This document shows positions 8,858 through 16,206 of a DNA stretch of 64,000 nt, piece by piece. The stretch comes from a virus: positions 31,632 to 95,631 of IMG/VR virus record IMGVR_UViG_3300030419_007368; one strand, written 5' to 3'. The notes beneath the pieces were generated by a model. It was not told the DNA's origin, searched no databases, and saw only the letters and a list, made by a program, of their open reading frames with translations. Made by a program: the position numbers and the translations under genes. Numbering within the stretch: position 1 is the first letter of the stretch; the number at the start of each line of letters is the position of its first letter.

Positions 8858-8863
8858 CAAAAA

Positions 8864-10180
8864 TTACCCCGTGTATATGAAATATGGATAAGTCTGAACA
8901 ACCTCTTGGCTGTTCTTGGTTATATTCTTTTGTATCTCAGTTATTTTCTCGTAAGTCAACTCGTCCAAGACTTTCTGAAGTTCCTCCCTTAAGGTTTTTT
9001 GCTCTTCTCTTGCCTCTGATATCAACTTATCTCCATTTAGCTGCACGTTGTTCCCTGGGATGGGAATTTGGCCAAATTTAGACCTGATTTGACCTAAAGT
9101 CTCTTTGACAAGAGCTAAGGCGAATCTTCTTATCCACTGCTTGCCAATTGAGTTTATGTTTTTGTATGGAACATTCGCCAACGGCAGCGTATTCAAGTTG
9201 TTCACGCCTTTTAGGCCATCTAGTCTGTCAGACTGGTCTTCCCAGGGATCCTCCTCAACCGTAAATTGAAACCACATCTTTTTTGGTGACTGTCGCACCG
9301 GCCAGGGGAATATTCTTAATTTATTATTTTTTATTTCGTAAGAATAGTGTGAATTCCTGGTATAGATAGCGTCTTCATAGGCCATGGCTTGAAGTTTGTT
9401 GTGCCATGGCGGTATAACCTCGTATGTTGAATCATCAGCATACATGCCGTATGTCGACATATTACCTACCGTGTTCATACCGCCGTAATAGCCGTAAAAT
9501 CTCCACATCGCATGCGGCGTCCTGTAGAACATCTTTCTAATTATAATCCTCTTATTGTTGACCTTGTTATAAAAGTCTACGTCCGACATAGAAGAACTAG
9601 CTTGCACAATTGCCTGCAAATCATAATCTTGCTGTGTGTTAACCGTGTCAAAAGAGGCAGAGTATATCGGCGTACCTCCACCTAGACCGACTTCCGTTAT
9701 GGTGTTGTCCATAACTCGTTTAGAATACCCAAACTCGAATTTTGGATATTTTAGCTCAACCTGGCTTCCAGAGCTGACATCGGTTCTCTGGCCATCTTGA
9801 TCAAAAGTCCCCGTTGTTGCTCCCAAGGCACTGTGTAAGACGTTTTTAGCCTGGTGTACATTGACAATGTATGAGTATTCCAGAACTGCTTCTTCATAAG
9901 CTGCATATACGTTTTTCTGGTCTAGCTCGATGTCTAGTATATCACCTCCGAGCTTTCGAAAAGTATAAGAAACTTGTTCGACGGCGCCCGTTATGAAGTT
10001 TGCATCGTATAATTCATTAGTGGACGTGACATCTAAGCCATCGATGTCAACAAGCTTTGTCGACGCGACGTAAAGACCATACGGATAATTTGCCGATCCG
10101 CTGGCTACAGCATAACTCCCTGTAGAGGGCAGCGCTACAGCAGACGTTTGTGAACTCGGTGTTAGTGTGGGTATCGCCAT
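8864..10180 (-). CDS. Neck protein (T4 gp13-like)
   Basis: A 438-residue protein, longer than T4 gp13 (309). The N-terminal 50 residues are Ser/Ala-rich. The body contains FRKLGGDILDIELDQKNVY (about 72-90) and YEEAVLEYSYIVN. A tyrosine- and methionine-rich stretch (about 220-260) includes MWRFYGYYGG. The C-terminal part (about 345-415) reads IRRFALALVKETLGQIRSKF, then PIPGNNVQLNGD and a Lys/Glu helix, which closely resembles gp13-type neck proteins of marine T4-like phages as I recall them. These proteins form the collar ring between portal and tail. The ATG follows AAGGAG. It starts the gp13-14-15-18-19 block. Confidence 0.65.
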   Translation of the reverse strand: MAIPTLTPSSQTSAVALPSTGSYAVASGSANYPYGLYVASTKLVDIDGLDVTSTNELYDANFITGAVEQVSYTFRKLGGDILDIELDQKNVYAAYEEAVLEYSYIVNVHQAKNVLHSALGATTGTFDQDGQRTDVSSGSQVELKYPKFEFGYSKRVMDNTITEVGLGGGTPIYSASFDTVNTQQDYDLQAIVQASSSMSDVDFYNKVNNKRIIIRKMFYRTPHAMWRFYGYYGGMNTVGNMSTYGMYADDSTYEVIPPWHNKLQAMAYEDAIYTRNSHYSYEIKNNKLRIFPWPVRQSPKKMWFQFTVEEDPWEDQSDRLDGLKGVNNLNTLPLANVPYKNINSIGKQWIRRFALALVKETLGQIRSKFGQIPIPGNNVQLNGDKLISEAREEQKTLREELQKVLDELTYEKITEIQKNITKNSQEVVQTYPYFIYTG

Positions 10181-10245
10181 TCATCAGGTCTCCTTATACA
10201 CTACTAATTAGTTGGAAGAGGGTGAATAACCTCCACGTTTATGTG

Positions 10246-10542
10246 TTAGGAGCGCTTAGCACTTTTTCTAGCAGCTTTTGCTAGCTCTTCTGCTTCTTTT
10301 GCAACACTTTTAGCATAATCGCAAATTGGGTCAAAAACCTCATTCAACTCTTCTACTGATATTTGTTGTGACGCGTGGAGAATCTTCTTTTTCATTTCTT
10401 CTAGTTGTTTCTCTTGATCGCTGTTCAGAGAATCAGGATTCATGCCGGAGTCTTTTATGTCAGAATCTATTTTTGACAAAGTCTCTCGTAAATTGCCATA
10501 CTTCTCTTTAAGCGCTGCGTACTTGTAAATCTTTTTCTTCAT
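10246..10542 (-). CDS. Small charged helical protein, unknown function
   Basis: A 98-residue protein, almost entirely helical, with alternating Lys and Glu (KYAALKEKYGNLRETL; KQLEEMKKKILHASQQ) and a basic tail ending AARKSAKRS. It is predicted to form a coiled coil. No signal peptide, membrane segment or catalytic motif is visible. Only a weak ribosome site precedes the ATG. It lies just after a terminator, so it must have its own promoter or be reached by read-through, and 65 bp before the neck gene. It could be a head-assembly accessory factor, but nothing in the sequence proves this. Confidence 0.7.
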   Translation of the reverse strand: MKKKIYKYAALKEKYGNLRETLSKIDSDIKDSGMNPDSLNSDQEKQLEEMKKKILHASQQISVEELNEVFDPICDYAKSVAKEAEELAKAARKSAKRS

Positions 10543-10598
10543 AAAGTCAAAATCTCAAAAATTATCCTCGAAAAAAATTTGGCATATGCCGTTTTTCG

Positions 10599-10630
10599 AA
10601 AAAACCCGCTATAGGCTTCTATAGCGGGTT
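10599..10630 (-). terminator. Strong Rho-independent terminator after the 65-aa gene
   Basis: Perfect 12-bp stem AACCCGCTATAG/CTATAGCGGGTT with loop GCTT, followed on the minus strand by TTTTTTCG. It ends the capsid-decoration transcript. The plus strand also has a short T run after the stem, so it could work in both directions. Confidence 0.9.
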
Positions 10631-10650
10631 TTTAGTATAATAATAAATTA

Positions 10651-10848
10651 TTACTTTTTGCTTTTCGCTAGCGCATCAAGATAAGTGCGTCTTTTCTCTT
10701 TGCGCAGGCGGGCTCTTCTTTCTTTAAGCCAGTCATTTTGAAGAGCAGCGAGATCAATAACCACCTTCTTAGGCTTGGGGGCTGCCGCCTTTTTCTTGCT
10801 TGTGGTTGCTTTTTTTAACAACCCTTGTTTTTCTTTTGAATCAGCCAT
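10651..10848 (-). CDS. Small very basic Lys/Ala-rich protein
   Basis: A 65-residue protein with about one third Lys plus Arg. The N-terminal half is KKATTSKKKAAAPKPKK, a histone-tail-like composition, followed by a helix with LKERRARLRKEKRRT. The ATG at 10848 follows an excellent AAGGAGG site. It is the last gene of the decoration transcript and is followed at once by a terminator. Such composition suggests nucleic-acid or capsid-interior binding (compare internal head proteins), but this is only inference. No homologous family is recognised. Confidence 0.75.
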   Translation of the reverse strand: MADSKEKQGLLKKATTSKKKAAAPKPKKVVIDLAALQNDWLKERRARLRKEKRRTYLDALAKSKK

Positions 10849-10876
10849 TTATAAGTCCCTCCTTATGCCAGGTTTA

Positions 10877-11701
10877 TTATTTCTCTACAAGACCCCATTT
10901 AACTTTACGCAGGATGACTTCACCAGCCACATGCGCCGCGTTAATATAATAGAAAAACGGTGTCACAACTTCGCCATCGTCAAAAGTAAATGTATCGGCG
11001 CCGTCGGCACTATCGGTCGACGAGAGTGTGGGCGCGCTTCCATCAATTTTATAGGTAACGACGCCAGCTGAAGAGACATCAACTCTAAGAGTATGCACCT
11101 CGCCATCAGCCCAGTCTTTCAAAGTATCGTGGTCCAACGTGTCGCCATCATTTAAGATGTTTTGAATATAAATATTACCGCTGACGGCATTCAACACAGC
11201 CATCTCGTCATAATCATCAAGATTTGCCTGCTCGGCTTCAACCTTACGGAAGCCAAAGGCGCAATCGTCAGTGCCGCTTACGTCTTCAATTGAAAATTCC
11301 AACTCAGCATAAAAAGCTCCATGAGTACCAACTGTAAAACGATCAACACCAGGGTAGCCTTTGTGCGTGTTCAGACTAGCAACCCACTGTACTCCTTCGT
11401 TGTTTGTTCCGTCATATCCATAATCCATACCAGTGGTAGCGGCGGCTGGAATTAGAACTGTTTGTGTACCAATATTCTGTACGTGCAAGCGCAATCCATC
11501 AGCATATTGATGAACCATTATTGCTTCATCAGTGCCGGCGGCGACCGTGCTATCGTCGTCGATAACAAGCGGTGGCGCGCCGAAGTTTCCCTGACATGCA
11601 CCCAATTGCGCACACATTGTTGAACCCGAAAGATTAATCTCTCTTTTTAAATTTTCTAATAAAGCCTCCACTCTTGCGAGGCCTATTCTTTTAGTACCCA
11701 T
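10877..11701 (-). CDS. Capsid decoration-like protein, copy 2 of a tandem pair
   Basis: A 274-residue protein. The N-terminus MGTKRIGLARVEALLENLKR is an amphipathic helix. It is followed by a beta-sandwich-like domain with GVQWVASLNTHKGYPGVDRF, FRKVEAEQAN and WADGEVHTLRVDVSSAGVVTY, the layout of a concanavalin-like or LamG fold. It is a paralogue of the adjacent upstream gene across its full length, with 46 bases of uninterrupted identity, which points to recent duplication or gene conversion. Closeness to the capsid gene, a shared sigma70-like promoter and abundance-type ribosome sites suggest a virion surface protein that may bind glycans. The ATG follows AGAGG. Confidence 0.75.
   Translation of the reverse strand: MGTKRIGLARVEALLENLKREINLSGSTMCAQLGACQGNFGAPPLVIDDDSTVAAGTDEAIMVHQYADGLRLHVQNIGTQTVLIPAAATTGMDYGYDGTNNEGVQWVASLNTHKGYPGVDRFTVGTHGAFYAELEFSIEDVSGTDDCAFGFRKVEAEQANLDDYDEMAVLNAVSGNIYIQNILNDGDTLDHDTLKDWADGEVHTLRVDVSSAGVVTYKIDGSAPTLSSTDSADGADTFTFDDGEVVTPFFYYINAAHVAGEVILRKVKWGLVEK
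11073..11118 (-). repeat. 46-bp direct repeat shared by the two decoration paralogues (copy in downstream gene)
   Basis: Identical base for base to 11889-11934. It encodes the DVSSAGVVT-proximal segment WADGEVHTLRVDVS in both proteins. The 816-bp spacing is about one gene length, so RecA-type exchange between copies would delete or add one paralogue. Confidence 0.85.
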
Positions 11702-11716
11702 AGTATTAGTTTCCTC

Positions 11717-12535
11717 TTATTTGGGAAGAAGGCCCCACTGAACCTTCCTGTATACGATGCCGGCAGAACTTCCTGCGGCGTGCGCGTGATACCCAAATGG
11801 TGTCACAACCTCGCCGTCGTCAAAAGTAAATGCTTGTGTAGTCGTCGGTGCGGATCCGTCGATCTTAAAAGTCACAACTCCAGCAGACGAGACATCAACT
11901 CTAAGAGTATGCACCTCGCCATCAGCCCAGTCTTGACCCGTGTCTGTAGCTGTGGTAGCAGCGTTATTCAAGATCGTTGCAGTAAAGATATTTCCCGCGT
12001 TGCAATTAAGGAACGCGGCCTCGTCATAAGCGTCAACATCTTCTGGCTGGAAAGCCTCAACTTTACGGAAACCAAATGCAACCGTATCTGCATCTGAAAC
12101 GTCAGCTATACTAAGTTCCATCTCCATGTAAAAAGCGCCATGCGTTCCGACCGTAAATCTATCGACGCCAGGAGTGCCCTTGTGGGTATTCATGCTGGCC
12201 ACCCACTGCACACCCTCGTTATCAGCAGCGTCGTATGAATAATCCATTCCAGTAGTAGAGGCGGCAGGAACCAAGATGGTCTGGCCGTCAGTGCCACCTT
12301 CATGAATGTTCTGTACGTGTAATCTAAGCCCGTCTGAATATTGGTGGATTACGACCGCATTGTCAGCTCCGTCTGCGACTGTGCTGTCATCGTCAAGTAC
12401 AATTGGGGGTGCACCGAAAGTACCTACGCAAGCGCCCAAAGGAGCACAAAGCGTAGAACCCGAAAGGTTGACCTCTCTTTTTAAATTTTCTAATAAAGCC
12501 TCAAGTCGCGCGAGACCAACTCTCTTAGTACCCAT
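11717..12535 (-). CDS. Capsid decoration-like protein, copy 1 of a tandem pair
   Basis: A 272-residue protein starting MGTKRVGLARLEALLENLKR, with the same helix plus beta-sandwich plan as its downstream neighbour. Differences cluster in loops: an inserted HEGGTDGQT near residue 97, and a changed region between FRKVEAFQ and QDWADGEVH. The conserved core includes GVQWVASMNTHKGTPGVDRFTVGTHGAFY (given in short here) and a C-terminal VQWGLLPK. The ATG follows GGGAGGG. The roughly 90-nt leader carries two hairpins and an ACTATTTAT motif. It is likely a capsid surface protein; a tail-lectin role cannot be excluded. Confidence 0.75.
   Translation of the reverse strand: MGTKRVGLARLEALLENLKREVNLSGSTLCAPLGACVGTFGAPPIVLDDDSTVADGADNAVVIHQYSDGLRLHVQNIHEGGTDGQTILVPAASTTGMDYSYDAADNEGVQWVASMNTHKGTPGVDRFTVGTHGAFYMEMELSIADVSDADTVAFGFRKVEAFQPEDVDAYDEAAFLNCNAGNIFTATILNNAATTATDTGQDWADGEVHTLRVDVSSAGVVTFKIDGSAPTTTQAFTFDDGEVVTPFGYHAHAAGSSAGIVYRKVQWGLLPK
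11889..11934 (-). repeat. 46-bp direct repeat shared by the two decoration paralogues (copy in upstream gene)
   Basis: Same sequence as 11073-11118. It is flanked by clearly diverged sequence on both sides, so the identity is a local island. Confidence 0.85.
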
Positions 12536-12576
12536 AGTTCAGAACCCTCCCTTGGTAAAACCATTTGTAATCATGT

Positions 12577-12608
12577 CCTGCTTGAGCAGGGGCAGATTTT
12601 GATCTGCC
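12577..12608 (-). promoter_or_regulatory. Double hairpin in the leader of decoration gene copy 1
   Basis: Two abutting perfect hairpins: GGCAGAT/ATCTGCC (7 bp, 4-base loop, 12591-12608) and CCTGC/GCAGG (5 bp, loop TTGA, 12577-12590). No U run follows, so this is not a normal terminator. It lies between the ACTATTTAT motif and the ribosome site, so it would be in the 5' leader of the mRNA. It may stabilise the message or modulate read-through. Confidence 0.5.
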
Positions 12609-12629
12609 TAAAAACTATGTTATGTGTTT

Positions 12630-12638
12630 ATAAATAGT
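12630..12638 (-). promoter_or_regulatory. ACTATTTAT motif upstream of the decoration pair
   Basis: Minus strand reads GACTATTTATAAACA, 91 nt before the ATG of decoration copy 1 and just upstream of the double hairpin. Confidence 0.45.
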
Positions 12639-12671
12639 CAACTAAATTATCTTTTTACTCAAATTAACAAA

Positions 12672-12872
12672 CTATTCTTCTGTCTCAACTTCGGTTTCTT
12701 CTTCGGAAACTTCACCAGGAGGGACACTGAACATTTGAATTGCCTGCGCAACCAAAGAAGCCTCGTTCAAATCAAATGCGCCTCTCTTTTGAGCTACATG
12801 GGCGGCTTGAACTAACACACCAAGAGCCTGATTTGGGGTTTCTACGGTTTCTGCGTTTTCTTGTTGCGACAT
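12672..12872 (-). CDS. Small acidic protein, unknown function
   Basis: A 66-residue acidic protein (MSQQENAETVETPNQALG... ending EEETEVETEE) with one predicted helix in the middle (QAAHVAQKRGAFDLNEASLV). The ATG follows AAAGGAG. It is the first gene after a strong sigma70-like promoter and the capsid terminator, so it leads the decoration transcript. The central pattern 'AVQ.AQKRGAF.L.EA..V..AI..F' looks like a small helical capsid-associated or chaperone-like protein, though no family is named with confidence. Confidence 0.75.
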   Translation of the reverse strand: MSQQENAETVETPNQALGVLVQAAHVAQKRGAFDLNEASLVAQAIQMFSVPPGEVSEEETEVETEE

Positions 12873-12904
12873 AATACTTTCTCCTTTAGTTATGTGCAGT
12901 ACAG

Positions 12905-12933
12905 ATTATAATATGCCTTACTATCTGTGTTAA
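12905..12933 (-). promoter_or_regulatory. sigma70-type promoter (TTAACA - 17 bp - TATAAT)
   Basis: On the minus strand a -35 TTAACA (12928-12933), a 17-base spacer, and a perfect -10 TATAAT (12905-12910) lie between the capsid terminator and the 66-aa gene. The predicted start is near 12898, giving a leader of about 25 nt with the ribosome site. Spacing and position are ideal, which suggests use by host-type RNA polymerase. Confidence 0.7.
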
Positions 12934-12945
12934 GCTTTTTTTAAT

Positions 12946-12981
12946 AAAAAAAACCCCGTTTGGTATCTCTACCAAACGGGG
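12946..12981 (-). terminator. Strong Rho-independent terminator after the major capsid gene
   Basis: Perfect 12-bp stem CCCCGTTTGGTA/TACCAAACGGGG with a 4-base loop, followed on the minus strand by eight T residues. It lies 26 bp after the capsid stop. Confidence 0.95.
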
Positions 12982-13006
12982 CTTCTTCCTAAGAGGTTAG
13001 CTTAGA

Positions 13007-14866
13007 TTAGCTAGTTGCGCCAGCCTCACCAAGCAAGCCACGTACGATCACAAGACCATACATATCAGGACGTACCATCTTCTTAGCGTAGCGGGTCATA
13101 ACGCCCTTACGCGGCACGAAGTCTTCCGGTCCAAAAATGGTCGGAGTGACTTGTAGCGGCACGTACGGAGCATACACATATCCACTCTCTAAGAAGCTTC
13201 CGCCTCTGCGGCCAACAAGGATGACGTTTCTTGGGAAGTAGGGATCAACCCACACGTCCCATTTCTTGGACATCGATCCAACGTTGACAGCACCAACGGT
13301 GCCCCGATCTGCATCGGCAGTGATATTAGCACGGAAGCCAGCAGTAAACTCAAGGATGTTAGCAACTTCAGGTGAGGTCACCAGGAAGTTAGCTCCACCG
13401 CGGAGAGTCTTTCTGTGGATCTGGGCCGACACATCGTTGATCGTCTCAACGAGAGTCTCATACCACTCGCTGACAGTACCAGTGAAGTCTGGAGCAGCCG
13501 AAGATGCACCAAGCTCAGCGCCAGTTACTCTGTTAACGAACAAGCCAGGCGCTCGCGACCAGTAGTACGTGCTAGCGGTTGCACCTTCAATAAGATCCAG
13601 AACAATCTCACGATCAATCTCCAGAGCAATATGCTCAGAGAGGATTTGAGTAAGTTCGACTTCTGCATCGAGATTGTGGTAGGCATTGAGATCTTGTCCC
13701 AACTCCGGAGTCCACTTAGCCTTGAGCTTCTTGGTAACTGCGGTTACTGCGATACTCTCGACTTGAATGTCGATCTCTGGAATCTGGTTCTTCGCGTCAG
13801 ACGAAGCTCCACCAGTAGGTGAAGTAGCAGCGCTAACGCCAGCCTCTTCAAGAGCCCACTCGGAAGCACCTCGGACAGAACCTAATGCATCACCAGTCTC
13901 GAACGTATCAGCCAGAGGGCCAACAAGCCGGATGTCCTGCGCGTCCATGTCGCCAGCCGTAATAGAGCCGGTGAAATAGAACGTCAAACCGATATCCCCA
14001 GTTGAGGTGTCCTTGTAGGAAATAGTGTTAGTATCCCCCTCTCGAATACCCAAATGAGTCAAGCGACGAAGCTGATGAATTGCACTAAAGTTGGTTCCTG
14101 CAACATCCTCAAGGTGGAATGCACCAAGAGCGTTGAAGTTAAACTTGTCAGCGTTAGCTTTGCTCAGCTTCACTACCAGAGCCTGAACTTCGTTCGTGTC
14201 CGAAGACGCAAGAACGTCAGGATCATAGTTGATAGCAGCCTTCTGGTTCTCAGTTAAGTTCTGGACTTGGACCTCAGAACCACCCGTCCAGGGGCTAAGA
14301 GAAGCACCAATGACGTTAAACTCGTCAGAGCCCAGGGTACCCCAGTTGGCAGTCGTATCTTTCACCAGGTGAACTGAACCGGTTGGTGAAGAGTAAGCGT
14401 TTGCTAACTCGTAGAATCCACCACCATCCTCAGTGATGTCAGTAACACCAGTTTGGATGCCAGATCCGGTAACTCCACCACCGTAAACCGAGGGGTTTCC
14501 ACCCAGGCCAAAGCGATTAGTGGTTTGGTCACTCAACGTGAAATCCAAGAAGAAAATCAGCCCAGAGGGCAGACTCATCGGCTGGACCGACACAAGGTCG
14601 TTGGCCAGAAGACCACCGAAAACACGGCGGACGATTGGGAAAGCGACCGAAGCGAAACCTTCGACGTCCCCAGTAGACATTGCAGATGCCTCTTTAAGCA
14701 GCTGCGCAGCCTGGTTTTCTAAAAGACGGGACATGCCCTGTCTCTTTGCATCGCCTTCGATACCCTCAAGAAGTCCGGTACGCTCCCATTTTTCTACAAC
14801 GGCAGCACCTTCTCTTCTAAGGTTACGTTCAGCAATGCCTTCAGTTAGTTTTTGTAAAACAGACAT
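13007..14866 (-). CDS. Major capsid protein (T4 gp23-like)
   Basis: A 619-residue subunit of the icosahedral shell, longer than T4 gp23 (521). The region RLLENQAAQLLKEAS (about 47-61), followed by FPIVRRVFGGLLANDLVSVQ and PMSLPSGLIFF, aligns with the gp23 N-terminal region (IFENQ...VRRAIPNL..FDICGVQPMNSPTG). A likely maturation cleavage by the window's gp21-like protease is after Glu59 (LLKE|A), analogous to T4 gp23 processing. A Gly/Thr/Asn-rich insertion at about 118-350 may form an extra surface domain. The C-terminus (RKGVMTRYAKKMVRPDMYGLVIV) matches the gp23 end. It lies directly after the scaffold gene, follows AAGGAG, and is followed by a strong terminator. Confidence 0.92.
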   Translation of the reverse strand: MSVLQKLTEGIAERNLRREGAAVVEKWERTGLLEGIEGDAKRQGMSRLLENQAAQLLKEASAMSTGDVEGFASVAFPIVRRVFGGLLANDLVSVQPMSLPSGLIFFLDFTLSDQTTNRFGLGGNPSVYGGGVTGSGIQTGVTDITEDGGGFYELANAYSSPTGSVHLVKDTTANWGTLGSDEFNVIGASLSPWTGGSEVQVQNLTENQKAAINYDPDVLASSDTNEVQALVVKLSKANADKFNFNALGAFHLEDVAGTNFSAIHQLRRLTHLGIREGDTNTISYKDTSTGDIGLTFYFTGSITAGDMDAQDIRLVGPLADTFETGDALGSVRGASEWALEEAGVSAATSPTGGASSDAKNQIPEIDIQVESIAVTAVTKKLKAKWTPELGQDLNAYHNLDAEVELTQILSEHIALEIDREIVLDLIEGATASTYYWSRAPGLFVNRVTGAELGASSAAPDFTGTVSEWYETLVETINDVSAQIHRKTLRGGANFLVTSPEVANILEFTAGFRANITADADRGTVGAVNVGSMSKKWDVWVDPYFPRNVILVGRRGGSFLESGYVYAPYVPLQVTPTIFGPEDFVPRKGVMTRYAKKMVRPDMYGLVIVRGLLGEAGATS

Positions 14867-14891
14867 TTTTGAATCTCCTTATATATTAAAA

Positions 14892-16136
14892 TTAGTTATT
14901 GTCTATTCCAGCAAGGAATTTCCAGCGATCAAACACTGGAGCGTCTTTTTGTCTTCCTTTTTTCTCTCTTCTACTGGCGGACAAAATGACCGAAGAAGAC
15001 TTCTCAACTGCCTCGCTCAGTGATTTTGGCTGCTTTTTGCGAGAGGTGCTGCCCACTGTGCTTTGAAGTGTTTCGAAAATAATTTTTGCTTCTTCAATTG
15101 TGTCGGCATGTGAAACAGCTTCGACAAGCTTGTGCTTTTGTCGCTCATTCAAGGAGTCGCTATTCAATGCCTTGTTTTGGTATAACAACTTTGCATTAGT
15201 CAGGCTAGACGTTTCCAGCCGTTCCTTCAAAGTCAATACCGCGTTTCTTAGTTCTACAATATGCTTCCCAGCTTGTGCAAGAGAGCCTTGTAGTTTTTCG
15301 TTTTGCCTAAATACAGTCTCATTGACCTTATCTAGTTCTTTAATTGCTTTGTTCTTGGCGGCGCGGTCTTCACGCACCTTGGAGTCTTGCTCTAAAGCAA
15401 GAAGCTCTTCTTCTGCGACCTCTAATACCGAGGTCGGGGTCCAAGTATACCCATCTTTAACAGACTCAAGGGCGACGTCGACGTTCAAAGCCTCTGCGAT
15501 TTCATTAACCAAATCTTCGTCTAAATCGCTCTCTTCTTCAAGGCCAGCTTCTTCTTCAAGAGATTCAAAGTCCGACTCTTCTAGGTCTAGAAGCTCATCG
15601 ATGAAGGGGACTTCTTCATCTTCTGGATCTGGAAGGGGCATCTCTTCATCTTCTGGATCTGGAAGGGGCATCTCTTCATCTTCTGGAGTCTCTGGCTCAT
15701 CTCCTGGAAGGGGCATCTCTTCATCTCCTGGATCCATTGGAATTCCAATATCGATGTCCGGATCGTCCATAGCTAAGCCAAACTCTTCATTGATTGTTTT
15801 AATCTCTTTAAGCAGTTGGTCGAGAGGTATTTCAATTTGCTCATCACTTTCTTCCATAACAGCCAAGGGGATATGTTCCAGCACTGACGATGCGTCAAGA
15901 GACTGCTCTTGTTCACCGCCCATAGCAGGGTCGCCGGCGGGTGCATCTCCACCTCCTCCTTCGTCTGGGCCCCCTAATCCAAGCCCAGCAAGAGGGTCAT
16001 CTTGCTCAAGTAATGTTTGAACTGCGTCTTTTATTTGCGCAGAGTATTTTTCCAACACCAAAGATTCAGCATTCTTAACAGCCGCGGTGCGGAGTGCCTC
16101 CGCGTCTACGATTGCTTGTTCTAACATATCTGACAT
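14892..16136 (-). CDS. Prohead core scaffold protein (T4 gp22-like)
   Basis: A 414-residue, very acidic protein that would form the internal core on which the capsid shell assembles and then be degraded by the prohead protease. An N-terminal helix is followed by a Gly-rich segment, a long acidic Pro/Glu/Asp region with short tandem repeats (about residues 140-175), then a coiled coil (about 250-330) and a C-terminal helical part LNERQKHKLVEAVSHADTIE typical of gp22-like scaffolds. The ATG follows AGGAG, and an ACTATTTAT motif lies 29 nt upstream. It immediately precedes the capsid gene, as gene 22 precedes 23 in T4. It is larger than T4 gp22 (269). Confidence 0.75.
   Translation of the reverse strand: MSDMLEQAIVDAEALRTAAVKNAESLVLEKYSAQIKDAVQTLLEQDDPLAGLGLGGPDEGGGGDAPAGDPAMGGEQEQSLDASSVLEHIPLAVMEESDEQIEIPLDQLLKEIKTINEEFGLAMDDPDIDIGIPMDPGDEEMPLPGDEPETPEDEEMPLPDPEDEEMPLPDPEDEEVPFIDELLDLEESDFESLEEEAGLEEESDLDEDLVNEIAEALNVDVALESVKDGYTWTPTSVLEVAEEELLALEQDSKVREDRAAKNKAIKELDKVNETVFRQNEKLQGSLAQAGKHIVELRNAVLTLKERLETSSLTNAKLLYQNKALNSDSLNERQKHKLVEAVSHADTIEEAKIIFETLQSTVGSTSRKKQPKSLSEAVEKSSSVILSASRREKKGRQKDAPVFDRWKFLAGIDNN
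15612..15716 (-). repeat. Short in-frame tandem repeats in the scaffold gene
   Basis: Two nearly identical 30-bp units (15612-15641, 15642-15671) and a longer degenerate unit encode DPEDEEMPLP-type repeats. Copy number could vary by slippage without breaking the frame. Confidence 0.8.
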
Positions 16137-16165
16137 TTAAATGCTCCTAGGAATATTTGTCAAAA

Positions 16166-16174
16166 ATAAATAGT
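16166..16174 (-). promoter_or_regulatory. ACTATTTAT motif upstream of the scaffold/capsid unit
   Basis: Minus strand reads TACTATTTATTTTTG, 29 nt before the scaffold ATG. This is a logical late-promoter position for scaffold plus capsid. Confidence 0.5.
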
Positions 16175-16206
16175 ATCTCATACACATAAATGACCGATTT
16201 TTAAAA

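Noticed and set aside
10555-10600. A palindrome GGCATATGCC and GATAAT before the 98-aa gene as a promoter
   Set aside because: There is no reasonable -35 at 16-18 bp from GATAAT. The region is AT-rich and next to a terminator.
15100-16020. A 306-aa open frame on the plus strand
   Set aside because: It is antisense to the scaffold gene, very Ser-rich because it mirrors the acidic repeats, has no ribosome site, and no other plus-strand gene is present.
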